Shown: one piece after another, positions 22,770 through 31,586 of the stretch
Position numbering within the stretch: position 1 is the stretch's first letter
Layout of the letters: every line of letters begins with the position of its first letter
NCBI GenBank assembly: GCA_001772005.1
Contig: MERI01000181.1
Coordinates: forward strand, 1 to 34,732
DNA from: Betaproteobacteria bacterium RIFCSPLOWO2_12_FULL_62_58
Lineage (GTDB): Bacteria > Pseudomonadota > Gammaproteobacteria > Burkholderiales > SG8-41
Length of the DNA: 34,732 nt
Reading direction: 5' to 3'
Translations under genes and position numbers: made by a program
The notes under the pieces: generated by a model
What the model was told of the DNA's origin: nothing
The model's database searches: none
The model's input: the letters and a program-made list of their open reading frames with translations, nothing else

Positions 22770-23854
22770 CCATTACGCGTGAATTCGGCGATCTGGTCGC
22801 ACACGTAGTCGACGTCCTCCAGCGGAAGTTCGCCGAAGACGGGAAGCGACAGAATTTCCGCCACGAGGCCCTCGGTGCGGGGCAGAGCGGGAAGCGCGGG
22901 AAAACGCCCGACGATGGCCGGTTGCCGGTGGTTGGGAACGGGATAATGGACCCCGGTGCCCACTCCGCGGCGGCCGAGGAATTCGGCCAGCGCATCGCGC
23001 CGCGGCGTGCGGATGACGAACATGTGGTACACCGCCTCGGCCCACGGTTTCTCGGGTGGCATCTGCGCGAGTTCCCCCAGCCTCTCGCGGTAGCGCCCGG
23101 CCACGCTGCGCCGATGCGCGTTGAGGAGGTCAAGGTGCCGCAACATCACTCTCCCGCCCGCCGCCTGTATCTCGTTGAAGCGCAGGTTGTAACCGACATA
23201 CTGGTGGATGTACTTGCCGGTTCGCCCATGGTCGCGCAGCATCCGTACCTTGTCCGCGATTGCACCGTCGTCGGTCATGATGCAACCACCGTCGCCGAAC
23301 ACGGCGAGATTCTTCGACGGATAAAACGAAAAAGCGCTTGCGGTCCCCATGGACCCCACCCTGCGCCCGCGATACCTGGCGCCATGCGCCTGAGCGCAAT
23401 CCTCGACCAGCCACAAGCCGTGCTTCGCGGCAAATGCCAGGATGGGGTCCATGTCCGCCGGGTGACCGTAGAGATGCACCGGAATGATGCCCACCGTGCG
23501 CGCCGTCACTGCGGCTTCGGCCGCCGCCGGATCGATACAGTAGGTGTCGTCGACGTCGACGAACACCGGCACCGCCCCGCGATGGATAAGCGGCTCAATC
23601 GTGGGGAATGCCGTGTGAGCCGGAACGATGACCTCGTCCCCTGGGCGCAATTCCATCGTATCGTGCAACACCATTACCGCGGCAGTCCACGATGACGACA
23701 GCACACAGTGGCGCACGCCGACGTACTCGGCGAGTTCGCGTTCAAACGCGGCGCACTGCTCGCCAAGGATGTAGCGCCCGGATTCGAGCGCCAAGTTCAC
23801 CGCTTCGCGGACTTCCGCGTTGAGGAACGGCTTTGAAAGTGGGATGGTCTTCAT
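22766..23854 (-). CDS. DegT/DnrJ/EryC1 aminotransferase (ArnB/WbpE-like)
   Basis: The 362-residue PLP enzyme shows IPLSKPFL, ESGRYILGEQCAAFE, VEDCAQAHGARYRGRRVGS and SFYPSKNLAVFGDGG with the catalytic Lys (K181). It ends in the family C-terminal domain (YHMFVIRTP, VHYPVPNH). Such enzymes transaminate keto nucleotide sugars. The motif usually reading SGTAAL near residue 55 is SSSWTAAV here, so a Trp replaces the Gly in the cofactor-phosphate loop. The ATG at 23854 leaves a 13-nt gap after the ArnT-like gene; an in-frame ATG at 23896 would overlap it. Confidence 0.93.
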   Translation of the reverse strand: MKTIPLSKPFLNAEVREAVNLALESGRYILGEQCAAFERELAEYVGVRHCVLSSSWTAAVMVLHDTMELRPGDEVIVPAHTAFPTIEPLIHRGAVPVFVDVDDTYCIDPAAAEAAVTARTVGIIPVHLYGHPADMDPILAFAAKHGLWLVEDCAQAHGARYRGRRVGSMGTASAFSFYPSKNLAVFGDGGCIMTDDGAIADKVRMLRDHGRTGKYIHQYVGYNLRFNEIQAAGGRVMLRHLDLLNAHRRSVAGRYRERLGELAQMPPEKPWAEAVYHMFVIRTPRRDALAEFLGRRGVGTGVHYPVPNHRQPAIVGRFPALPALPRTEGLVAEILSLPVFGELPLEDVDYVCDQIAEFTRNG

Positions 23855-23867
23855 GATCTTGGGGGGA

Positions 23868-25514
23868 TTAGCGGAACTGTCTAAACGTCTGCGCAAGCTG
23901 TGGATACTGCGTGATGTCCCGGGCGCGCCATATGGCCATCCCCCCGCTACGATATAGGCTCTGAAAGGCGGGAACCGGCTGCGCCGCCGGTGGCCAGTGC
24001 TCCGCTGCGTAAAAGGCGATGATATACCCGTCCGGATGCGCGAGAGCCCAGGTTTCCGCCGCTGACGCGGTGATCTTGTCGAGGCGGGTCCTGAGGCGGC
24101 CGTAGAAATTGAACTGTCCGTCGTAGCTCGCAGCGATGGCGAGCGGCGCCCGTTGCGACTCGAGGTGAGACAGGTAGGCGCCGGCGGGGCGCATATCGTA
24201 GGCCGGCCACGATGCGCGCATGACGCCCCACGCCAGCACCAGCACCATGGCGCAACTTGCGACAGCGAGCACGGTTATGCGGGCCGTCAAGACGCTTCCG
24301 CGCGCAAGAGCCGTGGCGAGACCGAGTCCAATCAGGCCGGCGCCCGCGACGTACGGCACATGGAAAGGCACTTGATTCAGCCACGCCGCACTAGCTGCAG
24401 GAATCATCCCCCGTCCCGCGGCGGTCCACAGGGCGCCCACGGCGATGAGCGCGATCGCAGGCACGAAGAGCGAGCCATCCCGACCCCGATCCAGCTCTGG
24501 CAGAAGGCGCGCGAGCAGCAGCGCTACGGCGGGAAACATCAGCAGCGGATAGTGGGCCTGCTTGCCGCTGATCAGGGAAAAAACGATCAATACCGTCACC
24601 GCCCACACCACGCATAGCCGCATGCCTGGATCGCCTGACATCGTTTTCACGGCGCCAAGCGCGAGCCATGCCCGCGGCCAGAAGCTCCACGGAAACAACA
24701 GGAACGGAAGGACCGTCAGGTACCACCAGATCGGCCGGCGGTGCGAAAACGATTCGGTTACATAACCCGCAGTCTGGTGCACCGTCATGTTTTTCAGATA
24801 ATCGATGTCGCTCCCGAGCGCCATCGGGACGAGCCACACGAGCGCGACCAGCGCCGATATTCCGGCCGCTCCCAGCGCGCCGAAATACCAGCGACGCCAC
24901 GTGAGGCGCCCATTCCGGCTGTCATGTCCCCACCAGGGTGCGGACAGCACGATAAACAGCGCCGGCAAGAACACCACGGGCCCCTTGGCGAGTATCCCGC
25001 ACCCGAGCGCCAGCCCAACAACAATGAAATTGCGCGCGTCGCCATCCTGCCACGCACGGATCACCGCATGGACCGACAATAGCGCAAAGAAACCGAGCAG
25101 CATGTCGAACATGGCCGACGCGCACAACACCGCCCAATAGAAGCTGCCCAGCAAGAGGAGCGGGGCTGTCTCCAGCGCGGCGTGGTTCCGCCACAAGCGA
25201 CCGGCAATCGCGCGCACGAGCACGAGCGCTCCCAGTCCAAATAGCGGCGCGAGCAGGCGCGGCCACCACTCGTTGACGCCAAACGCCCACCATCCAAGAT
25301 GCATCAGCCAGAAAAACAACGGCGGCTTGCCGTCATAGTACTCGCCGTTCAGATAGGGCACGGCGATGCTTTCGCGCCACCACATCTCCCACGCCACCGC
25401 CAGGTAGCGGGTCTCGTCGAGGGGCAACGCTGGCCGGAGCAGCAGCATGACACCCACCAACCCAGCCCAGATCCAGAGCCAGATGGGAACTCGCGTGAGC
25501 GATACGGAGGGCAT
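23868..25514 (-). CDS. ArnT/PMT-like membrane glycosyltransferase
   Basis: The 548-residue integral membrane protein has at least eleven helices. The GT-C catalytic acidic pair is D33-E34 (LPLDETRYLAVAWEMW), followed by NGEYYDGKPPLFFWL, as in ArnT. ArnT-type enzymes take a sugar from undecaprenyl phosphate and attach it to lipid A or another envelope acceptor. A soluble C-terminal region of about 80 residues follows the last helix. It is the first gene of the operon with the DegT and GT2 genes and is divergent from the LAB_N gene (205-nt gap). Substrate and acceptor are unknown. Confidence 0.9.
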   Translation of the reverse strand: MPSVSLTRVPIWLWIWAGLVGVMLLLRPALPLDETRYLAVAWEMWWRESIAVPYLNGEYYDGKPPLFFWLMHLGWWAFGVNEWWPRLLAPLFGLGALVLVRAIAGRLWRNHAALETAPLLLLGSFYWAVLCASAMFDMLLGFFALLSVHAVIRAWQDGDARNFIVVGLALGCGILAKGPVVFLPALFIVLSAPWWGHDSRNGRLTWRRWYFGALGAAGISALVALVWLVPMALGSDIDYLKNMTVHQTAGYVTESFSHRRPIWWYLTVLPFLLFPWSFWPRAWLALGAVKTMSGDPGMRLCVVWAVTVLIVFSLISGKQAHYPLLMFPAVALLLARLLPELDRGRDGSLFVPAIALIAVGALWTAAGRGMIPAASAAWLNQVPFHVPYVAGAGLIGLGLATALARGSVLTARITVLAVASCAMVLVLAWGVMRASWPAYDMRPAGAYLSHLESQRAPLAIAASYDGQFNFYGRLRTRLDKITASAAETWALAHPDGYIIAFYAAEHWPPAAQPVPAFQSLYRSGGMAIWRARDITQYPQLAQTFRQFR

Positions 25515-25719
25515 GCGCGATTTGCGTCGGGAAAAAATCGCGTATATCTTACCTTGGTTGCATGCCCTAAAAAACGTTGACGGGGAAATGTTTTCAACTT
25601 CACGTTTCTTTCACAGTCGTCCGCAGACAATCCCGACCGCGTGAGTCATGCGCCGGGCGCAGCGCGGCGGGCATGGCGCGGAAGACCGTCCTCGGACCAA
25701 GTAAAAAAGGTTATCCTCT

Positions 25720-26016
25720 ATGGAACGCGACATGATTTGGCTTGTCGTCGGCTTTATGGGCCAGGCGCTCTTCTCGGCGCGCTTTCTTGTGCAATGGGTG
25801 ACCAGCGAGCGCCGCAAGCGCAGCGTGGTCCCGCTCGCTTTCTGGTATTTCAGCGTGGCGGGCGGCGCGACGTTGCTCGCTTATGCGGTCCACCGGATGG
25901 ACCCGGTATTCATCGTCGGGCAGTTCGCCGGGCTGTTCATCTACCTGCGCAACCTGCAACTCATATACCGGCAGCGCCGGGATGGGGCGTCGGACCCGGC
26001 GGGAGGACAGACGTAA
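25720..26016 (+). CDS. Stand-alone LAB_N (lipid A biosynthesis N-terminal domain) membrane protein
   Basis: The 98-residue protein consists of three helices. It has the LAB_N signature FSARFLVQWVTSERRKRS, VVPLAFWYFSVAGG, DPVFIVGQFAGLFIYLRNLQLI. In some bacteria this domain is fused to LpxB or to ArnT-pathway glycosyltransferases; stand-alone copies usually neighbour GT2/ArnT-type genes. That is the case here, with the operon divergently oriented. A role in moving or presenting lipid-linked sugars is inference. AAGG lies nine bases before the ATG at 25720; an internal ATG at 25732 is possible. Confidence 0.88.
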   Translation: MERDMIWLVVGFMGQALFSARFLVQWVTSERRKRSVVPLAFWYFSVAGGATLLAYAVHRMDPVFIVGQFAGLFIYLRNLQLIYRQRRDGASDPAGGQT

Positions 26017-26164
26017 TGCATCGTGTGTGCCCCAGCCTCGGCAACCCCGCGCCGTCAAGACCAACTCGCGGGCATGCGGCGACAGCCGCAAATAGCGGTG
26101 CGTTGAAGATGGTAACCAGACCACGACTGCACGGCCTGCAGCTCGTCGAGAAGGCGGACCACCG

Positions 26165-27220
26165 ATGATTGTTTTGGTCACGGGCGCCGCCGGATTCATC
26201 GGCTCGAGCCTCGCGTTGCGCCTCTTGCGCGACGGGCATTACGTGGTAGGTGTCGACAACTTGAGTCCCTATTATGACGTGTCCCTTAAGGAAGCGCGCC
26301 TTGCCCGGTTAATGACGCAACCCGGATTCGCGTTCGAGCGCCTCGATCTTGCCGAGCGGGATGGCGCGGCGCGCGTTTTCACTGCCCGCCGCTTCGACGT
26401 GGTGGTGCACCTCGCAGCGCAGGCCGGTGTGCGTTATTCGATGGAGAACCCGTACGCTTATATTGACGCCAACCTGGTTGCCTTCGGTAACGTGTTGGAG
26501 CAGTCGCGGCGAACAGGTATCGGACACCTCGTGTTCGCTTCCTCGAGTTCGGTCTATGGCGCCAACCAGTGTCTGCCGTTCTCGGAGCACGACGCGGTGG
26601 ACCACCCGCTGTCGCTTTACGCTGCCACCAAGCGCGCCAATGAACTGCTCGCCCACAGCTACGCGCACCTGTTCCGGCTGCCGTGTACAGGCCTGCGTTT
26701 TTTCACGGTATACGGGCCGTGGATGCGACCGGACATGGCGATATACAAGTTCGCCGAAGGCATCATGCAAGGCCGGCCGATCAGGGTGCACAATCGCGGC
26801 GACATGCTGCGTGACTTCACCTTCATCGATGACATCGTTGAGGGCGTGGTGCGGCTGATGAAGATGCCGCCGCAGCCCGATCCGGGCTGGAAAGGCGACC
26901 CGCCCGACCCGTCGCGCAGCAGCGCTCCATTCCGTCTCTTCAACATCGGTAACCAGGACCCGGTCGAACTGATGCGAGTGGTCCGGCTGCTGGAGCAGGC
27001 GCTCGGACGCAAGGCTGTGCTCGAGTTTTTGCCTATGCAAGCCGGCGACATGTGTGCGACGGCCGCCGACATCGCCGGCATCAACGCCGCGGCGGGCTTC
27101 GCGCCCACTACGCCAATTGAGACGGGTATTGCCCGCTTCACCGAATGGTTTCTCGAATACGTGGGCGCCGACCGGCGTGATCGGTCCCGAACGGCGTCAA
27201 GCTCTTCAGAAATGGAATAA
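26165..27220 (+). CDS. NAD-dependent epimerase, probable UDP-glucuronate 4-epimerase
   Basis: The 351-residue short-chain-dehydrogenase-fold enzyme has the NAD motif TGAAGFIGS (residues 6-14) and the catalytic Tyr152/Lys156 in SLYAATKRANE. The segment HLAAQAGVRYSMENPYAY is characteristic of UDP-glucuronate 4-epimerases. These convert UDP-GlcA to UDP-GalA in the cytoplasm. The gene lies six bases before ugd, which makes UDP-GlcA, so the two probably form one short pathway. The last 20 residues are a disordered Ser/Arg-rich tail. Confidence 0.9.
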   Translation: MIVLVTGAAGFIGSSLALRLLRDGHYVVGVDNLSPYYDVSLKEARLARLMTQPGFAFERLDLAERDGAARVFTARRFDVVVHLAAQAGVRYSMENPYAYIDANLVAFGNVLEQSRRTGIGHLVFASSSSVYGANQCLPFSEHDAVDHPLSLYAATKRANELLAHSYAHLFRLPCTGLRFFTVYGPWMRPDMAIYKFAEGIMQGRPIRVHNRGDMLRDFTFIDDIVEGVVRLMKMPPQPDPGWKGDPPDPSRSSAPFRLFNIGNQDPVELMRVVRLLEQALGRKAVLEFLPMQAGDMCATAADIAGINAAAGFAPTTPIETGIARFTEWFLEYVGADRRDRSRTASSSSEME

Positions 27221-27225
27221 ACCCT

Positions 27226-28608
27226 ATGCACATTTGCGTCATCGGAACGGGTTACGTGGGGCTGGTGGCCGGAGCCTGCTTCTCCGAGATCGGAAACATC
27301 GTCACTTGCGTAGACACCGACCCGCTGAAGATCAGGCAGCTCGAGCACGGCGTCGTTGCGGTCCACGAGCCCGGTTTGGAGCCGCTGGTCAAGCGCAACG
27401 CAGCCGAAGGCCGGCTTGCCTTTACCACCGACCTGGCAGGCGCGGCAGGCCAGGCACGGGTATTTTTCATCGCCGTCGGCACCCCGTCAGACGGCGACGG
27501 CGGCGCCGACGTGACCCAAGTGCTGAACGCCGCGCGCGAGCTTGGCCGTCTGATCGCGGCGCGGGCCGTGGTCGTCGTCAAGTCCACCGTTCCGGTCGGC
27601 ACGACCGATCGGGTCGAGGCGGCCATCGTGGGCGAACTGCAGCGGCGCGGGGTCAAGGCTGCCGTTGATGTGGCGTTCAACCCCGAGTTCCTGAAGGAAG
27701 GCGATGCGGTCAACGACTTCATGCGCCCGGACCGCGTTATCGTCGGCAGCGGCAGCGAGCATGCGCGTGCCGTGTTGCGCACCCTCTATGCGCCGCTCAT
27801 ACGCGATCACGAACGGATGCTGGTGATGGGCGTGCGTGACGCGGAACTGACAAAGTATGCGGCGAACGCCATGCTCGCAACCCGCATCTCCTTCATGAAC
27901 GAAATCGCCGGCATCTGCGAAAAACTCGGAGCGGATGTGGAGCGCGTGCGGCTCGGCATCGGCAGCGACTCGCGCATCGGCTACGCCTTCCTCCATGCGG
28001 GGTGCGGCTACGGCGGCTCGTGCTTTCCCAAGGACATACGGGCGCTTATCCGTACGGCTTCCGCTGCCGGTTACGAGCCGACCGTGCTTAGCGCCGTCGA
28101 TGTTCGCAACCAAATGCAGAAGCGAATCCTGTCCGACAAAATCCGGATCCGCTTTGGCGACAGCCTGAAAGGGCTGCACTTCGGGCTGTGGGGCCTGGCT
28201 TTCAAGCCTGGAACCGGCGACATGCGCGAGGCATCCTCAGTGGTGCTCCTCGGTGAGCTGCTTGACGCGGGCGCAACGATGAGCGCCTACGACCCGGCAG
28301 CCATGAAAACCGCCCGCCGCGTCTTGCCGGCGGCATGGTTTCGCAGCGGACGACTGCGCCTGACAGAGCACCAGTACGATGCCGTGGTCGACGCCGACGC
28401 CCTCGTGCTGATCACCGAATGGGAGCCCTTCCGCCAGCCCGACTTTGCCGCACTGCGACGCTTGATGCGGCAATGCATCGTCTTTGACGGCCGCAATCAA
28501 TATGACCCCGATTCGGTGCGCGACGAAGGATTCGAGTACTTCGGCATCGGCCGCGTAGCGGTCGCCTCAGACGTTCGTATCAGCCACTCGCGACGGAAAA
28601 TCCGCTAG
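27226..28608 (+). CDS. ugd: UDP-glucose 6-dehydrogenase
   Basis: Ugd oxidises UDP-glucose twice with NAD to give UDP-glucuronate. The 460-residue protein has the N-terminal Rossmann motif IGTGYVGLVAGACFSE, the central VAFNPEFLKEGDAVNDF segment and the catalytic Cys266 in GCGYGGSCFPKDI. The C-terminal domain contains GLAFKPGTGDMREASS and ends in LITEWEPFR. It follows the epimerase with a five-base gap. Its product is the expected substrate for the epimerase and possibly for the WbpB-like and DegT enzymes upstream. Confidence 0.97.
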   Translation: MHICVIGTGYVGLVAGACFSEIGNIVTCVDTDPLKIRQLEHGVVAVHEPGLEPLVKRNAAEGRLAFTTDLAGAAGQARVFFIAVGTPSDGDGGADVTQVLNAARELGRLIAARAVVVVKSTVPVGTTDRVEAAIVGELQRRGVKAAVDVAFNPEFLKEGDAVNDFMRPDRVIVGSGSEHARAVLRTLYAPLIRDHERMLVMGVRDAELTKYAANAMLATRISFMNEIAGICEKLGADVERVRLGIGSDSRIGYAFLHAGCGYGGSCFPKDIRALIRTASAAGYEPTVLSAVDVRNQMQKRILSDKIRIRFGDSLKGLHFGLWGLAFKPGTGDMREASSVVLLGELLDAGATMSAYDPAAMKTARRVLPAAWFRSGRLRLTEHQYDAVVDADALVLITEWEPFRQPDFAALRRLMRQCIVFDGRNQYDPDSVRDEGFEYFGIGRVAVASDVRISHSRRKIR

Positions 28609-28753
28609 GCAACGGCGCACCGGGATGAATCCAACGGGGGCAGAAGCGGGCTCGCCCACAGGCCAGCGATCGCGATCGGCATATGCGCGAGATGTGCGCC
28701 AACTGTGATTTCCCTGTTTGTTTTTGTGGAGTTTTGACACAGGTTTCAGTCCC

Positions 28754-29866
28754 ATGCGCATCGGCGTACCCAGGGAAATCAAGAACCACGAGTACCGTGT
28801 CGGACTGACGCCCGCCGGCGCGCGGGCGCTCGTTGGCGCAGGCCACCGGGTGATCGTGCAAGCCGGCGCCGGGGTCAAAGTCGGTTTTCCGGACGGGCAA
28901 TACCGCGCCGCAGGCGCGCAGGTCGTGACGAGCGCGCAGGATGTCTATGCCTGCGACATGGTGATCAAGGTCAAGGAGCTGCAGTCCGCCGAGTTTGCGC
29001 TGACCCATCCAGGGCAGATCTTGTTCTGCTACCACCACTTCGCGCCCGACCCCGCCCTCACCCAGGCGATGCTCGACGCACGAGCCGCTTGCGTGGCTTA
29101 CGAAACCGTGACGGATGCGGGCGGCAACCTGCCGCTGCTCGTGCCGATGTCGCAGATCGCCGGGCGGCTTGCCCCGCAAGTCGGAGCCTGGTCGCTGCAG
29201 ATGGCGAACGGCGGCAGCGGCGTGCTGCTGGGCGGCGTGCCTGGTGTCGCGCCGGCGAAAGTCGTGATCATCGGCGGCGGCACGGTGGGCGTACATGCCG
29301 CACGCATCGCGCTCGGCATGGGCGCGGAAGTAACGCTGCTCGACCGCAGCGCGGCGCGGCTTGCGCGCCTGGAGGAAGTATTCGGCGCACGTCTCAAGAC
29401 CGCGATCTCCAGCGAACAAACGATCGCGCCGCTCGCGCACGATGCCGATCTCGTGATCGGCGCGGTATTGCTTCCCGGCAAGCTTGCGCCGCGGCTGATC
29501 CGCCGCAATGATTTGAAGCAGATGCGCGCGGGCTCAGTCATTGTCGATGTCGCCATCGACCAGGGCGGGATCTGCGAATCTTCGCGTCCCACGTCTCATT
29601 CCGAGCCGATTTACGCGGAACAAGGCGTGATCCATTACTGCGTGCCGAATATGCCGTCGGCAGCGGCGCGCACGGCGACGCTGGCGCTGACTCAGGCGAC
29701 ACTGCCGTATGCTCTGGAGCTCGCCGGCAAGGGCCTGCGGCGCGCCATCGCCGAGAACGCGGGCTTGCGCGCGGGTCTGCAGTTGCACGCAGGACAGGTC
29801 ACGCATGCCGGCCTCGCCCAGGACACCGGGCGTGACTTCGTCGATCCGCTGCAGGCGGTGGCGTGA
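28754..29866 (+). CDS. ald: Alanine dehydrogenase
   Basis: Ald converts L-alanine to pyruvate and ammonia with NAD, or the reverse. The 370 residues match the family length. The start [20 protein letters not shown] is diagnostic, with the substrate-binding R15, K74 and H95 (FCYHHFAP) in place. The NAD-binding [18 protein letters not shown] and the catalytic Asp region VDVAIDQGG are also present. The ATG at 28754 gives the canonical N terminus; an upstream in-frame TTG is rejected. The stop overlaps the GTG of rnfB (GTGA). Confidence 0.96.
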   Translation: MRIGVPREIKNHEYRVGLTPAGARALVGAGHRVIVQAGAGVKVGFPDGQYRAAGAQVVTSAQDVYACDMVIKVKELQSAEFALTHPGQILFCYHHFAPDPALTQAMLDARAACVAYETVTDAGGNLPLLVPMSQIAGRLAPQVGAWSLQMANGGSGVLLGGVPGVAPAKVVIIGGGTVGVHAARIALGMGAEVTLLDRSAARLARLEEVFGARLKTAISSEQTIAPLAHDADLVIGAVLLPGKLAPRLIRRNDLKQMRAGSVIVDVAIDQGGICESSRPTSHSEPIYAEQGVIHYCVPNMPSAAARTATLALTQATLPYALELAGKGLRRAIAENAGLRAGLQLHAGQVTHAGLAQDTGRDFVDPLQAVA

Positions 29867-30495
29867 CACACCGGGACTCGCTGCACGCTCTCGCTGAAAG
29901 CATCGATGCGCTGCTGCCGCAGACGCAGTGCCGTCAGTGCGGCTTTGCGGGCTGCCGGCCATACGCCGACGCGATTGCAGCCGGCCGCGCCGACATCAAT
30001 CAATGCGCGCCGGGAGGCGATGGGGTCGTCCACGATCTCGCAGCGCTGCTGGGTGTTTCTTTCAAGCCGCTTAATCCCGCATTCGGGGTCTGCAAGCCGC
30101 CGGCGGTTGCCGTCATCGACGAGGAAACCTGCATCGGCTGCACGCTATGCATCCAGGCCTGTCCCGTCGACGCCATCGTAGGCGCCGCCAAGGTCATGCA
30201 CACCGTGATCGCCGCGGAGTGCACCGGCTGCGAATTGTGTATTCCGCCCTGCCCCGTCGACTGTATCCAGATGATGGCAACGGAACGGGTGTTGACGCGC
30301 GAACAGAAGCGAACCGCTGCTGCGCGATCGCGTCGCCGCTTTCACGCCCGCAGTCACCGCTTGCAGCCTCAACACGAAGAGCGCGGTCCCCGGCTCATTG
30401 AGTCAAGCGAAAAGGTTGCGGAGCAGAAGAAGCGCGCAACGATACAAAAAGCGATCGCACGCGCGAAAGCGCGGCTGCAGCAGCGCGGGCGGTGA
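29863..30495 (+). CDS. rnfB: RnfB-like ferredoxin (orphan Rnf subunit B)
   Basis: The 210-residue protein has the RnfB Fe-S domain [19 protein letters not shown]...C, followed by two 4Fe-4S ferredoxin motifs ([12 protein letters not shown] and [12 protein letters not shown]). It ends in a basic, Lys/Arg/Ala-rich tail. The N-terminal membrane helix of true RnfB is absent and no rnfA, C, D, G or E is nearby, so it is probably a soluble electron carrier. The start is a GTG overlapping the ald stop. The neighbouring nth gene is also an Fe-S protein gene, a conserved arrangement in betaproteobacteria as I recall. Confidence 0.9.
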   Translation: MTHRDSLHALAESIDALLPQTQCRQCGFAGCRPYADAIAAGRADINQCAPGGDGVVHDLAALLGVSFKPLNPAFGVCKPPAVAVIDEETCIGCTLCIQACPVDAIVGAAKVMHTVIAAECTGCELCIPPCPVDCIQMMATERVLTREQKRTAAARSRRRFHARSHRLQPQHEERGPRLIESSEKVAEQKKRATIQKAIARAKARLQQRGR

Positions 30496-30538
30496 CTGAT
30501 TAGTTCGCCGCAGAGACGCGAAAGCACAGAGAACAGCA

Positions 30539-31174
30539 ATGAACGCCGTGAAACGCCACGAAATCTTCACCCGCTTGCGCGCGGCCAACCCGGCGCCGCG
30601 CAGCGAGCTTGAGTTCAATTCTCCTTTTGAGCTGCTGGTCGCGGTCGTCCTGTCGGCGCAAGCCACCGACAGAAGCGTCAATCTCGCCACGGAAAAGCTG
30701 TTCCGGGGCGCGAACACGCCGCGGAAGCTGCTGCAACTCGGGCAAGCCGGCCTCGAGAGCCACATCAAAAGCATCGGCCTCTACCGCACCAAGGCGAAGA
30801 ATATTCTCGCCACCTGCAGTCTGCTGCTGGAACGGCATGGCGGCGAGGTGCCCCGCACGCGCGAGGAACTGGAACAACTTCCCGGCGTCGGCCGCAAGAC
30901 CGCCAACGTGATCCTCAATGTCGCCTTCGGACAGCCGACCATCGCCGTCGACACCCATATCTTCCGTGTCGCCAACCGCACCGGCATCGCGCCGGGCAAA
31001 GATGTGCTCGAGGTCGAACGCAAGCTCCTCAAGTTCGTGCCCGAGGAATTCAGGCACGACGCGCACCACTGGCTGATCCTCCACGGACGCTATGTGTGCA
31101 AGGCGCGCAAGCCCGATTGCCCGGCGTGCCCGATCACCGACCTGTGCGAATATCGGAGCAAGACAGTGAGCTAA
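30539..31174 (+). CDS. nth: Endonuclease III
   Basis: Nth is a DNA glycosylase/AP lyase that removes oxidised pyrimidines. The 211-residue protein has the helix-hairpin-helix LPGVGRKTANVIL with catalytic Lys120 and Asp138 (IAVDTHIFRV). Its 4Fe-4S cluster ligands are Cys187, 194, 197 and 203 in the spacing C-X6-C-X2-C-X5-C. All key residues align with E. coli numbering. The stop codon abuts the stop of the small minus-strand gene. Confidence 0.98.
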   Translation: MNAVKRHEIFTRLRAANPAPRSELEFNSPFELLVAVVLSAQATDRSVNLATEKLFRGANTPRKLLQLGQAGLESHIKSIGLYRTKAKNILATCSLLLERHGGEVPRTREELEQLPGVGRKTANVILNVAFGQPTIAVDTHIFRVANRTGIAPGKDVLEVERKLLKFVPEEFRHDAHHWLILHGRYVCKARKPDCPACPITDLCEYRSKTVS

Positions 31175-31396
31175 TCAGGACTTGTCGCCGATGCTCGCCC
31201 AAAGGGAAAGAGAAACAGGCGGTGCGCTCCAGACCTCACTGAAAGTGACGCTTTCCGCAGCGACAGACCACGTCCTGGATGCGACATCGAAACTTTCAAT
31301 ACATCCGGATCCATCTTTTTCTGCAATGATGCGGGCATAGCCTCCGCGCACCTTTTTCGGGCCGATTAGCACTCTGGCGACTATGTTCGTTTTCAC
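31175..31396 (-). CDS. Small protein of unknown function
   Basis: I do not recognise this 73-residue frame (MKTNIVARVLIGPKKVRGGY...). It is called because the GTG start at 31396 has a strong GGGGAGG at ideal spacing and the composition is protein-like. Its stop also sits exactly against the nth stop, leaving no unused sequence. No signal peptide, membrane helix or Cys pair is present apart from a single Cys. It is oriented opposite to nth and DUF1841. Confidence 0.5.
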   Translation of the reverse strand: MKTNIVARVLIGPKKVRGGYARIIAEKDGSGCIESFDVASRTWSVAAESVTFSEVWSAPPVSLSLWASIGDKS

Positions 31397-31556
31397 GCTT
31401 TGCACCTCCCCACAACGAGTATAAGCCTCCAGGCACTATTCCGCTTGGCTTTTCGTTGGCGGGGAGCGCCGTCAAGGCCGGATTGGCGCGCGCATTCGCC
31501 AACCGGGGACAATGTGCGTAGTATCCAAGCCAGGAGTTTCTCAAGCGGAGACGACC

Positions 31557-31586
31557 ATGGCGACATACGGAAACATCAATCCTTAG
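31557..31586 (+). CDS. Nine-codon leader frame directly before DUF1841
   Basis: GGAG (31547-31550) lies six bases before an ATG that reads MATYGNINP and stops with TAG. The next codon is the ATG of DUF1841 in the same frame. The downstream gene has no ribosome site of its own, so it would be translated by coupling or reinitiation. Alternatively the TAG is a nonsense mutation in an N-terminal extension. Confidence 0.4.
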   Translation: MATYGNINP

